Assembly: GCA_902783375.1 (NCBI GenBank)
Contig: CACZQN010000008.1
Span: 1 to 38,439, forward strand
Direction: 5' to 3'
DNA from: an uncultured Lachnospiraceae bacterium
GTDB lineage: Bacteria > Bacillota > Clostridia > Lachnospirales > Lachnospiraceae
Length of the DNA stretch: 38,439 nt
In this document: positions 23,669 to 30,635 of the stretch, in pieces
Position numbering within the stretch: position 1 is the first letter of the stretch
How the letters are laid out: each line of letters starts with the position of its first letter
Notes under the pieces: model-generated
What the model saw: the letters and a program-made list of their open reading frames with translations, nothing else
What the model was told of the DNA's origin: nothing
Databases searched by the model: none
Program-made: the position numbers and the translations under genes

Positions 23669-25936
23669 TTACAGCTTATTCCGCTGAATCTTGCCGCTGA
23701 TGGTCTTCGGCAGGGAATCCCGGAATACCACAATTCGTGGATATTTATACGGTGCCGTATGCGTTTTTACATAATTCTGGATTTCCTTCTTCAGTTCCTC
23801 CGTCGGCTCGGTTCCCTTGACCAGGACAATGCTGGCCTTGACCACCTGGCCTCTGACCTCATCCGGCTCTGCGGAGACGCCGCACTCGAGGACATATGGC
23901 AGTTCCATGATGACGCTCTCGATCTCGAATGGCCCGATGCGGTATCCGGAAGACTTGATGACGTCATCCACACGGCCGATGTACCAGAGGAAGCCATCCT
24001 CGTCGCGCCATGCCTGGTCTCTGGTGTGGTACCAGTCATCATGCCAGACTTCTCTGGTTGCTTCATCATCCTCATAGTATCCCTGGAACAGTCCAGGCGG
24101 CACCGTATCCTTTGTCCGGATGCAGATCTCACCCGGCTCACCATCCGGAACCGGATTGCCGTTCTCATCAAAGAGATCGACGTCATAGAGCGGTGACGGC
24201 TTGCCCATCGATCCGAGCTTATGCGTACCGCCGAGCAGGTTGCCGATGACCATCGTGGTCTCTGTCTGTCCGAAACCTTCCATGATCTGAAGGCCGGTCG
24301 CCTTCTCGAACTGGATGTAGACTTCCGGGTTCAGCGCTTCGCCTGCAGTCGTCATGTGGACGATCGAGGAGAGATCGTAATGGGAAATATCTTCCTTGAT
24401 CAGCATCCGGAGGATGGTCGGCGGCGCACAGAAGGTCGTGATCTTGTATTTTGCAAACATCGGCAGGATCTCCGATGCCCTGAACCGGTCAAAGTCGTAG
24501 GTGAAGACAGCTCCCTCGCAGAGCCACTGTCCGTACAGCTTGCCCCAGAGTGCCTTGCCCCAGCCGGTGTCGGAGATGGTGAAATGCAGTCCCTCATCGC
24601 TCACACCGTGCCAGTACTTCGCGGTGATGTAGTGGCCCAGCGGGTAGGTGTAGGAATGTGCCACCAGCTTCGGATAGCCGGTCGTCCCCGAGGAGAAGAA
24701 CATGATCATCGTATCATTTCCACACGGAGACTCTTTCGTTCTATAATAATGGGCACTGAACTGGTCGATCTCTTCGTTGTAGCAGTGCCAGCCCTCTCTT
24801 GCCGCACCGACCAGGATCTTGATCTGCAGATCCGGGCAGGTCTTCTCGGCGATCTCAACCTGTGCCGGTACATCGTCCTCGACCGTTGCGACGATCGCCT
24901 TCACGCCGGCTTTCTGGAAGCGGTATTCAAAGTCATGCGCCTGCAGCTGGCTGGTCGCCGGGATTGCAATCGCGCCGATCTTATGGAGACCGACGATCGC
25001 ATGCCAGAACTGGTAGTGCCGCTTCAGGACCAGCATGACCTTGTCGCCCTTCTGGATTCCGAGGGAGCGGAAATAGTTCGCACACTGGTTGGAGGCACGC
25101 TTCATCTCCCGGAATGTAAACCGGCGCTCGACCCCGTCATTTGCCACGTGGATCATGGCCAGCTTGTCCGGTGTCTTTCTTGCGATGGCATCCACCACAT
25201 CAAAGCCGAAGTTGAAGGTCTCCGTGTTCTTGAAGGAGATGGACTGCAGCAGTCCCTTCTCATCTTCCACCGTATCGATGAAGCGGTCGCAGACCAGGCT
25301 CTTCTTCTCATCGCGCTTCGGAGCGATGGTCTCGCGGATGGCATTCTCTTTCTCACCAGAGCCCGGCATGATGAATGCCAGGAACGTGCAGTCTCTTCCG
25401 TCGACAGCGATCATGCCGTGCGGCGAGGAGCTGTTGTAGAAGATACTGTCGCCCTCACTCAGATATTCGACATTGCCGCCGATCTGGACCTTCAGCCGGC
25501 CGGAGATGATATAGTCAAATTCCTGGCCGGAATGTCTGGTCGTATGGATCGGCTGGTTCTGCAGCTCTTCCGAATATTCATATTTGACCCAGTACGGCTC
25601 CGCAATCTTTCTGCGGAACATCGGAGCCATGTTCTGGATGTAGATTCCATCCTCGGTGATCTGATCCTGGAAATGTCCTTTCCGGGATACGGTGTAGGAA
25701 GACAGTCTTGCACTCTGTCCTTCCAGCAGATCGCTCATACCGACATGGAATGTCTGTGCACACTTGTGGATGAAGGTAAACGGCAGATCGACCGTCCCGG
25801 ATTCATACTGAAGATACTTATCCAGACTGACCTCTGTCTTCTCGGCCATGTCTGCTTCCGTAAGTCCGGTGATCAGCCGCATCTCGCGGATACGCTGTGC
25901 AACCTCCATCAGGTTCAGTTCATCAACTGATGCCAT
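23669..25936 (-). CDS. XRE-cupin-acyl-CoA synthetase fusion protein (copy 1, T-box controlled)
   Basis: A 755-residue paralogue of the protein at 21245, with the same three domains end to end. It has an XRE-like region (AQRIREMRLITGLTEADMAE), a cupin (GQEFDYIISGRLKVQIG, GDSIFYNSSSPHGMIAV) and an AMP-forming synthetase (MFFSSGTTGYPK, GFGQTETTM, SSGYRIGPFEIES, PKTISGKIQRNKL). The motif that is TGD in copy 2 reads TRD here (Arg codon 24020-24022), while the ribose-contacting Asp is kept. A GGAGG ribosome-binding site precedes the start. It is preceded by a T-box leader and followed by a terminator, so its expression should answer to uncharged tRNA. The two copies probably accept different acids. 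Confidence 0.88.
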   Translation of the reverse strand: MASVDELNLMEVAQRIREMRLITGLTEADMAEKTEVSLDKYLQYESGTVDLPFTFIHKCAQTFHVGMSDLLEGQSARLSSYTVSRKGHFQDQITEDGIYIQNMAPMFRRKIAEPYWVKYEYSEELQNQPIHTTRHSGQEFDYIISGRLKVQIGGNVEYLSEGDSIFYNSSSPHGMIAVDGRDCTFLAFIMPGSGEKENAIRETIAPKRDEKKSLVCDRFIDTVEDEKGLLQSISFKNTETFNFGFDVVDAIARKTPDKLAMIHVANDGVERRFTFREMKRASNQCANYFRSLGIQKGDKVMLVLKRHYQFWHAIVGLHKIGAIAIPATSQLQAHDFEYRFQKAGVKAIVATVEDDVPAQVEIAEKTCPDLQIKILVGAAREGWHCYNEEIDQFSAHYYRTKESPCGNDTMIMFFSSGTTGYPKLVAHSYTYPLGHYITAKYWHGVSDEGLHFTISDTGWGKALWGKLYGQWLCEGAVFTYDFDRFRASEILPMFAKYKITTFCAPPTILRMLIKEDISHYDLSSIVHMTTAGEALNPEVYIQFEKATGLQIMEGFGQTETTMVIGNLLGGTHKLGSMGKPSPLYDVDLFDENGNPVPDGEPGEICIRTKDTVPPGLFQGYYEDDEATREVWHDDWYHTRDQAWRDEDGFLWYIGRVDDVIKSSGYRIGPFEIESVIMELPYVLECGVSAEPDEVRGQVVKASIVLVKGTEPTEELKKEIQNYVKTHTAPYKYPRIVVFRDSLPKTISGKIQRNKL

Positions 25937-25991
25937 TGCTTACTCCTCCTGTTATCGTTCGGTTTCCTTGCGGTGTATTTTGATCCGGGAC

Positions 25992-26029
25992 AAAAAAAAC
26001 ACCCGTCTCAAAATTCTTTGAGACGAGTG
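25992..26029 (-). terminator. T-box regulated terminator
   Basis: A stem of 13 positions with one mismatch (26000-26012 with 26017-26029) is followed on the minus strand by eight T residues. It is the off-state of the T-box leader. Confidence 0.92.
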
Positions 26030-26291
26030 CAATCATTCGTTTATCACCCGCGGTACCACTCAAATTGCCGTTCACACGACCACTCAGCAGGATCCATCAA
26101 TCCCTTTGCCTTGACGCAGCAATCACGGGAGGCGCCTACTTGGTGATACAGAAGAAACATCTGCAGTCCTGTTCAGACCTCCGGCTCGGAAGGGATGGGC
26201 GTATGGAAATCCTGCTGTCGGTTCACACCAGCCACCGACTCTCTGAAAACACTCTTTCCTGCCGTCTTCGTCACAGCCTTTATGCTTTGGT
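26000..26291 (-). promoter_or_regulatory. T-box leader controlling synthetase copy 1
   Basis: The minus-strand transcript contains the T-box proper, AGTGGTACCGCGG (26048-26060), ahead of the terminator. Upstream is a long Stem I with GACGAAGA, an AGAGAG bulge and a GTCGG/CCGAC distal helix, and then a CCAAGTAGGCGCC element. The base after UGG in the T-box is U, matching tRNAs with discriminator A. In my fold, Stem I pairs GAAG/CTTC and GGAAA/TTTCC around the specifier loop. This leaves ATC (26194-26196, Ile) as the best candidate codon, but this is tentative. Uncharged tRNA should stabilise the antiterminator and switch the synthetase on. Confidence 0.9.
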
Positions 26292-26320
26292 ATGTTACCA
26301 CTCCCTCTTTCGTTCGTCAA
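26292..26320 (-). promoter_or_regulatory. T-box leader promoter
   Basis: TTGACG (26315-26320), a 17-bp spacer and TAACAT (26292-26297) on the minus strand, just after the pta gene. A weak imperfect hairpin around 26340-26362 may end the buk-pta transcript. Confidence 0.75.
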
Positions 26321-26363
26321 GAGGATTTTGAAAATATTTTTCACGCTTTGGTGTACTAAAGTG

Positions 26364-27362
26364 TCACACAGCCTGTGCCTGCACCGCCGTCAGGACAACC
26401 GTATTCACGATGTCCTCCACGGAGCAGCCTCTTGAGAGATCGTTGCACGGCTTCGCAAGCCCTTGCAGGACCGCAAAGCACTCTGCCCCGCCGATTCTCT
26501 GCGTGATCTTATAGCCGATATTGCCTGCCTGGAGGTCCGGGAAAATCAGGACGTTCGCATGGCCGGCAACAGGACTTCCCGGTGCCTTGCTCTCGCCGAT
26601 CTCCGGAACCAGAGCCGCATCAAACTGCAGCTCACCGTCGAGAAGCAGTTCCGGCGCAAGCGCATGCGCGAGTGCGGTTGCCTGCTGCACCTTGTCCACC
26701 AGTTCATGCTTTGCACTTCCCTTCGTCGAGAAGGAAAGCATCGCCACCTTCGGTACTTCAACGCCGCAGAGATCATGTGCTGTTCCTGCAGCCGCGATCG
26801 CAATGTGTGCCAGCTCTTCTGCTGTCGGGTTCGGCATGACGACACAGTCCGCATAGACCAGGAGTCCGTCATCACCCAGTTCTTTATTCGGGCAGTCCAT
26901 CAGGAAGCTGGAGGAGACCACCTTCATTCCCGGCTTCGTTTTGATGATCTGCAGGGCCGGGCGGAGCATATCCCCCGTCGTGTGCACAGCACCGGATACC
27001 AGGCCATCTGCGTCTCCGAGCTTCACCATCATGATCCCGTAGTACATCGGATCCTTCACCATGTCCGCAGCTGCCTCTTCGCTGACGCCTTTTGCTTTCC
27101 GCAGTTCATAAAGCGCTGCTGCATAGCCGGCCGCCTTCGGGCTGTTCTCCGGATCAACGATCTCCATGCCGTCAAGATCCGCACCATTTGCTTTCGCCAC
27201 TGCCAGGATCTTCTCCGGATCCCCGAGAAGGACCGGACATGCCAGGCCCTCCGCTTTCAGAATGGCTGCCGCCTTTACGGTACGCGGCTCATCCCCCTCC
27301 GGCAGAACGATCTTCTTCCGATCTGCCTTTGCTTTGATCTTTGCTTTTTCGATCATGCTCAT
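26364..27362 (-). CDS. pta: Phosphate acetyltransferase
   Basis: A 332-residue phosphotransacylase interconverting acyl-CoA and acyl phosphate. It shows KKIVLPEGDEPRTVKAA at the N-terminus, DGLVSGAVHTTGDMLRPALQ near residue 120, MLSFSTKGSAKH near 210 and PDLQAGNIGYKITQRIGGAE near 275, all usual for short-form Pta. The length fits acetyl- rather than butyryl-specific enzymes (about 300 residues). It lies 30 bases after buk and is likely co-transcribed with it, so it may handle longer acyl groups here. It could link the oxidoreductase product to ATP formation. Confidence 0.92.
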   Translation of the reverse strand: MSMIEKAKIKAKADRKKIVLPEGDEPRTVKAAAILKAEGLACPVLLGDPEKILAVAKANGADLDGMEIVDPENSPKAAGYAAALYELRKAKGVSEEAAADMVKDPMYYGIMMVKLGDADGLVSGAVHTTGDMLRPALQIIKTKPGMKVVSSSFLMDCPNKELGDDGLLVYADCVVMPNPTAEELAHIAIAAAGTAHDLCGVEVPKVAMLSFSTKGSAKHELVDKVQQATALAHALAPELLLDGELQFDAALVPEIGESKAPGSPVAGHANVLIFPDLQAGNIGYKITQRIGGAECFAVLQGLAKPCNDLSRGCSVEDIVNTVVLTAVQAQAV

Positions 27363-27392
27363 GATTGTTTACTCCCCCTCTGTTCGATCAAA

Positions 27393-28514
27393 TCATAAAT
27401 CCATCTCCGGGAAACCATCCCAGACCGGTTTCCCGCTGTAGGTCATCGCAGAAGCTTTGCCGCGGACCACCTTCAGTGCGGCGTAGGCCAGTGCCTCCTG
27501 CTCCATCTCTCCCGGATAGACGCTGATCGGTGCAATCCATCCGCAGTGCTCCGTGATGCCATCCGTGATGTCCTGGAACCGCATCAGGCCGCCGGTCAGA
27601 AGGATTCCGTCCACCTTGCCGCACAGCACAGCGCTCATCTCGCCGATCATCTTCGAGATCTGGTAGATCATCGTGTTCCAGACAAGGGATGCCTTCGGAT
27701 CGCCCTCTTCCACCAGTGCGTGGATCTTATCCGAATCCGAGGTCCCGAACAGGCTGACGAACCCACCGGCTCTCGAGCACATGAGGCGGACTTCCCTGAC
27801 GGAGTGTGCCTCGATATAGTCGAGAAGCGGCAGGACCGGAACCGTTCCGATTCGTGTCGGGGTATAGGCCCCTTCGCCGTCTGCACCCATGTTGCCGTCG
27901 ATCATCCGTCCGTGGTCATGCGCACTGACGGTGATACCGCCATCGATATGTGCCACGATGAAGTTGCAGTCCTCATACCGCTTTCCCATCGACTCCGCAT
28001 GTGCCTCGGCAACCGCCTTCTGGTTCAGCACATGGGAATGGGATACTCTGTAGACGCCTTTGATGCCGGTCAGTCTCGCATAGTCGCAGTACTCATCCAC
28101 ATTGGTCGGGTTCAGCGTATAGGCCGGCTTCCCGAACTTCTTCGCGAACTGCCATGCCAGCATCACGCCCAGTTTTGCCGGATGTTCGCTGCCGCCCACG
28201 GCTGCCACCGTATCGTCAAAGAGCTGCTCGTCGATCTTCGTGACCCCGCCCGGCTGCGTATAGGCACTGCCGCCGCGGCCGACGAAGACATCGACCTCGG
28301 CCGGATCATGCCCTTCTTCTTTCAGCATGTCCAGAATCACCTGGTAGCGGAACGGCATCTGGTCGTTCACATGCGGGTACTGCAGCAGCACCGGTGCATC
28401 ATGAAAGAGGCTCCGCTCAAAGAGGCAGGTCTCGTCTTCAAATAAGCTGACCTTCGTCGATGTAGAGCCGGGATTGATCACCAGCAGTTTATATTTCTTC
28501 TCAGCATTGTCCAT
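27393..28514 (-). CDS. buk: Butyrate kinase (acetate/butyrate kinase family)
   Basis: A 373-residue ASKHA-fold kinase making ATP from butyryl, isobutyryl or similar acyl phosphates. KLLVINPGSTSTKVSLFEDE at the N-terminus, VGRGGSAYTQPGGVTKID, VSHSHVLNQKAVAEAHAE, FIVAHIDGGITVSAHDHGRM and LLTGGLMRFQDITDGI follow the butyrate-kinase pattern rather than acetate kinase. I start it at 28514, behind GGAGG, and reject in-frame codons up to 28583 that lie in the promoter region. First gene of the buk-pta pair. Branched-chain acyl phosphates made through the adjacent oxidoreductase are plausible substrates. Confidence 0.92.
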   Translation of the reverse strand: MDNAEKKYKLLVINPGSTSTKVSLFEDETCLFERSLFHDAPVLLQYPHVNDQMPFRYQVILDMLKEEGHDPAEVDVFVGRGGSAYTQPGGVTKIDEQLFDDTVAAVGGSEHPAKLGVMLAWQFAKKFGKPAYTLNPTNVDEYCDYARLTGIKGVYRVSHSHVLNQKAVAEAHAESMGKRYEDCNFIVAHIDGGITVSAHDHGRMIDGNMGADGEGAYTPTRIGTVPVLPLLDYIEAHSVREVRLMCSRAGGFVSLFGTSDSDKIHALVEEGDPKASLVWNTMIYQISKMIGEMSAVLCGKVDGILLTGGLMRFQDITDGITEHCGWIAPISVYPGEMEQEALAYAALKVVRGKASAMTYSGKPVWDGFPEMDL

Positions 28515-28561
28515 TGGTCTCTTCCTCCATATACCACCCTGTATTACGTAAACCAAAGCAG

Positions 28562-28590
28562 ATTCTATACGAAAAGACTGCATTCTGCAA
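28562..28590 (-). promoter_or_regulatory. buk-pta promoter
   Basis: TTGCAG (28585-28590), a 17-bp spacer and TAGAAT (28562-28567) on the minus strand, 48 bases before buk. Confidence 0.65.
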
Positions 28591-28706
28591 GCGAAATATT
28601 TTTTCCGGTTTTGGGAGCATTCGGCTCATTTTGAGAAAACCTGTCACGCGGACACAATATATAGCAAAATCATGCCAACTGCATTTCGCGACTTTTTTTG
28701 CATTTC

Positions 28707-28735
28707 TTGACCGTCCGACAGCTGTAGGCTATAAT
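28707..28735 (+). promoter_or_regulatory. Plus-strand promoter of an orphan structured transcript
   Basis: TTGACC (28707-28712), a 17-bp spacer and consensus TATAAT (28730-28735), pointing right, away from buk, into a region with no same-strand gene. Confidence 0.75.
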
Positions 28736-28740
28736 AGAAG

Positions 28741-28868
28741 TACAAAGAGGGGGAGTAGGTGAATCTGATAGATTTGACCCTGATCAATGAGCAAAGGCTG
28801 TCAGACATGTAGAAACATGCTGGCAGCCTCCGACATAGTACTATAAAATTAGTACATATTTATTTTAC
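28741..28868 (+). ncRNA. Candidate orphan riboswitch or structured small RNA
   Basis: Directly after the plus-strand promoter the transcript begins ACAAAGAGGGGGAGTAGGTG. A small hairpin AATCT-GAT-AGATT follows, then a long hairpin GGCTG-T-CAG-A-CATGT with loop AGAA and partner ACATG-CTG-G-CAGCC (about 28795-28828). GAGG/CCTC and AGTAC/GTACT can close it as a P1 stem. GTACTA-TAAAAT-TAGTAC (about 28839-28856) with a T-rich tail competes with that closing stem, as in a riboswitch expression platform. The GGGGAGTAG start recalls the yybP-ykoY (manganese) class, but I could not place its second signature loop. An alternative reading is a 17-codon leader peptide, MNLIDLTLINEQRLSDM, from a GTG behind GGGGGAG. 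Confidence 0.5.
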
Positions 28869-28890
28869 ATCCATTTTTTTCCTGCGTCAA
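28862..28890 (-). promoter_or_regulatory. Possible minus-strand promoter antisense to the orphan RNA
   Basis: TTGACG (28885-28890), a 17-bp spacer and TAAAAT (28862-28867) on the minus strand. It would start a transcript running across the orphan RNA on the opposite strand toward buk. Confidence 0.45.
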
Positions 28891-28976
28891 GAGGAAAAGC
28901 CTTGAATTCCAAATATTCACCTAATTTTGACAGTTCTAAAAATAGGTAATGTTTGAAAAATTCTGGAATTGACGCA
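28883..28976. repeat. Imperfect palindromic element in the buk-nitroreductase gap
   Basis: TGCGTCAA (28883-28890) and TTGACGCA (28969-28976) are perfect inverted ends about 94 bp apart. Inside, AATTCC pairs with GGAATT, and ACCTAATTTT pairs with AAAAATAGGT with one mismatch. This could be a decayed miniature element or part of a long terminator structure. Together with the promoters, orphan RNA and bidirectional terminator it accounts for most of the 540-base gene-free stretch 28515-29055. Confidence 0.45.
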
Positions 28977-29027
28977 AAAAGGGCCGCGTTCCAGCACCAT
29001 TGTGTATGGATTCGCGGCACTTTTTTT
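28976..29027. terminator. Bidirectional terminator
   Basis: GCCGCG (28983-28988) pairs with CGCGGC (29013-29018), with further TCCA/TGGA and CAC/GTG pairing inside. T runs lie on both sides: 29021-29027 for the plus strand and the complement of 28976-28980 for the minus strand. It ends the nitroreductase gene at 29056 and could also stop plus-strand transcription. Confidence 0.85.
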
Positions 29028-29055
29028 GAAATTCTGTCTTATTCGAATTCCGGCG

Positions 29056-29649
29056 TCATTTTACCCAGGTGACCGGATTCCCGGTACGCGGCAGTTCTGC
29101 CCGGTTCGGCAGCCCGTCCTCTGTGTCCGGCCAGCCGATCGCAAGACCGCCGGTGATGGTCTCATCTTCCGCCAGGCCGAACGCTCCCAGATATGCTCTG
29201 ATCAGTGCGTGGTCTGTCAGCCAGTGCAGCTGATTGATCCAGACCGTGCCGAGGTCCAGTGCATTCGCCGCGACCATCATATTCTCGAGCACGCAGGCGC
29301 TGTCCGCCAGCGCATTTCCATAACCGATTTTATTCGCCACGACGATCAGAACCGGTGCATGATAATGGAAGATATATCCGCCCTTCTTCGCCGCGTTGAT
29401 CGCATTCTTCAGGGACTTGTAGGTATCCGGCTGGATCTCCATCTGGGAGAACTCCTTCTCCACCAGTCCCGGCAGTTCGGCAAGCACCTCTGGTTTCTCG
29501 ATCACGATCAGATGCGTGGTCTGGTTATTCCCGCCGCTCGGTGCTCTTCTCCCCGCTTCGATCACCTGCTTCAGCATCTCCTCCGGAACCGCATCCGCTC
29601 TGAACTTCCTGGTACTCCTTCTTGTCATAATCGCTTCCAGCGCATCCAT
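29056..29649 (-). CDS. Nitroreductase family protein
   Basis: A 197-residue FMN-dependent oxidoreductase of the nitroreductase fold. The start ALEAIMTRRSTRKFRADAVPEEMLKQVIEAGRRAPSGGNNQ has the phosphate-contacting RRSTRKF and APSGGNNQ blocks. ADSACVLENMMVAANALDLGTVWINQ follows, and TITGGLAIGWPDTE is near the C-terminus. It lacks the C-terminal iron-sulfur domain of some clostridial relatives. Natural substrate unknown; quinones, enones or nitro compounds are typical in vitro. It is divergent from the second nitroreductase-like gene. Confidence 0.88.
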   Translation of the reverse strand: MDALEAIMTRRSTRKFRADAVPEEMLKQVIEAGRRAPSGGNNQTTHLIVIEKPEVLAELPGLVEKEFSQMEIQPDTYKSLKNAINAAKKGGYIFHYHAPVLIVVANKIGYGNALADSACVLENMMVAANALDLGTVWINQLHWLTDHALIRAYLGAFGLAEDETITGGLAIGWPDTEDGLPNRAELPRTGNPVTWVK

Positions 29650-29701
29650 TCTTCACTACCTCCCGCAATAAACAATAACCCACTAACAACTGCCAACTAA
29701 A

Positions 29702-29731
29702 ACTATACTCCCCCCTGCACTTCCCCGTCAA
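29702..29731 (-). promoter_or_regulatory. Promoter of the minus-strand nitroreductase
   Basis: TTGACG (29726-29731), an 18-bp spacer and TATAGT (29702-29707) on the minus strand, 52 bases before the gene. Confidence 0.7.
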
Positions 29732-29755
29732 GTTGCCTTCCCTGCAAGTTTTCTG

Positions 29756-29784
29756 GTGACAAATTCCTCCCGAACCGCTATACT
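29756..29784 (+). promoter_or_regulatory. Promoter of the plus-strand nitroreductase-like gene
   Basis: GTGACA (29756-29761), a 17-bp spacer and TATACT (29779-29784) on the plus strand. The two divergent promoters have their -35 boxes 24 bp apart, so one regulator could control both. Confidence 0.7.
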
Positions 29785-29822
29785 GAAATCAGCGAACAAT
29801 CGCGGAAGGGAGGGCGTACCCT

Positions 29823-30635
29823 ATGAATATGATGGAAATCATCCGTGCACGCAGGAGTGTGCGGACGTTTGATGGTCAGCCGCTGTCAGAGGAGGAACTT
29901 TCCGATCTTCTGAACTTTGCCGATACCCACTATAATCCCTATGGCATCCCGATCACCTGGAAAATCCTGAATGCCAGGGAGCACAAGCTCTCATCGCCGG
30001 TCATTTCCGGGACCGATACCTGGATCGCCGGCAAGATGAAGAAGATCCCGGGGGCCGAGGAAGCTTTTGGCTTTGCTTTTGAAAAGGTTGTGCTCTACGC
30101 CCAGATGAAAGGAATCGGAACCACCTGGATTGCCGGAACCATGGACAGACCTGCCTTTGAGAAGGCGATGGCGCTTGGTCAGGATGAAGTCATGCCCTGT
30201 GTCAGCCCGCTCGGTTTTCCTGCGAAGAAGATGTCCCTCCGGGAAACGATGATGCGCAAAGGCATCAAGGCAGACAGCCGGCTGCCATTTGAAAAGCTGT
30301 TCTTCAACGGAAGCTTTGATCATCCGATGAGCCAGGGCGGAGCCGGTTCTCTGGCCGATCCGCTCGAGATGGTCCGTCTCGCCCCATCCGCCGTCAACAA
30401 GCAGCCATGGCGCGTGATCAAAAGCTCGGATTCGATCCACTTCTATGAGAAGCAGAGCAAGGGGTATGTCGGTGCGGACGGCTGGGACCTCCAGAAGATC
30501 GATATCGGCATCGCGATGTGCCACTTCGCCATCGGCGCAGAAGAAAAAGGATATGATCTGGATTTCTATACGGCAGATCCGCAGATCGCGCATCCTGCCG
30601 ATACGTTCTACGTCGGCAGCTTCAAACTGTCCTGA
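29823..30635 (+). CDS. Nitroreductase-like flavoprotein (TM1586-type)
   Basis: A 270-residue protein and the only recognised protein gene on the plus strand. MMEIIRARRSVRTFDGQPLSEEEL is the nitroreductase start. The remainder looks like the two-repeat putative TM nitroreductase group: a second half begins near RLAPSAVNKQPWRVI, which repeats the flavin-contacting AP.A.N.Q motif. GIAMCHFAIGAEEKGYDLDF is near the C-terminus. The ribosome-binding site is GGGAGG, ten bases upstream. Its 3' end overlaps the convergent GH3 gene by 28 bases. Function unknown beyond probable FMN binding. Confidence 0.8.
   Translation: MNMMEIIRARRSVRTFDGQPLSEEELSDLLNFADTHYNPYGIPITWKILNAREHKLSSPVISGTDTWIAGKMKKIPGAEEAFGFAFEKVVLYAQMKGIGTTWIAGTMDRPAFEKAMALGQDEVMPCVSPLGFPAKKMSLRETMMRKGIKADSRLPFEKLFFNGSFDHPMSQGGAGSLADPLEMVRLAPSAVNKQPWRVIKSSDSIHFYEKQSKGYVGADGWDLQKIDIGIAMCHFAIGAEEKGYDLDFYTADPQIAHPADTFYVGSFKLS

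Noticed and set aside
28752-28810. 17-codon leader peptide as the main explanation of the plus-strand transcript
   Set aside because: The frame is supported by GGGGGAG and a GTG, but no same-strand gene follows to be attenuated; kept only as an alternative to the structured RNA.
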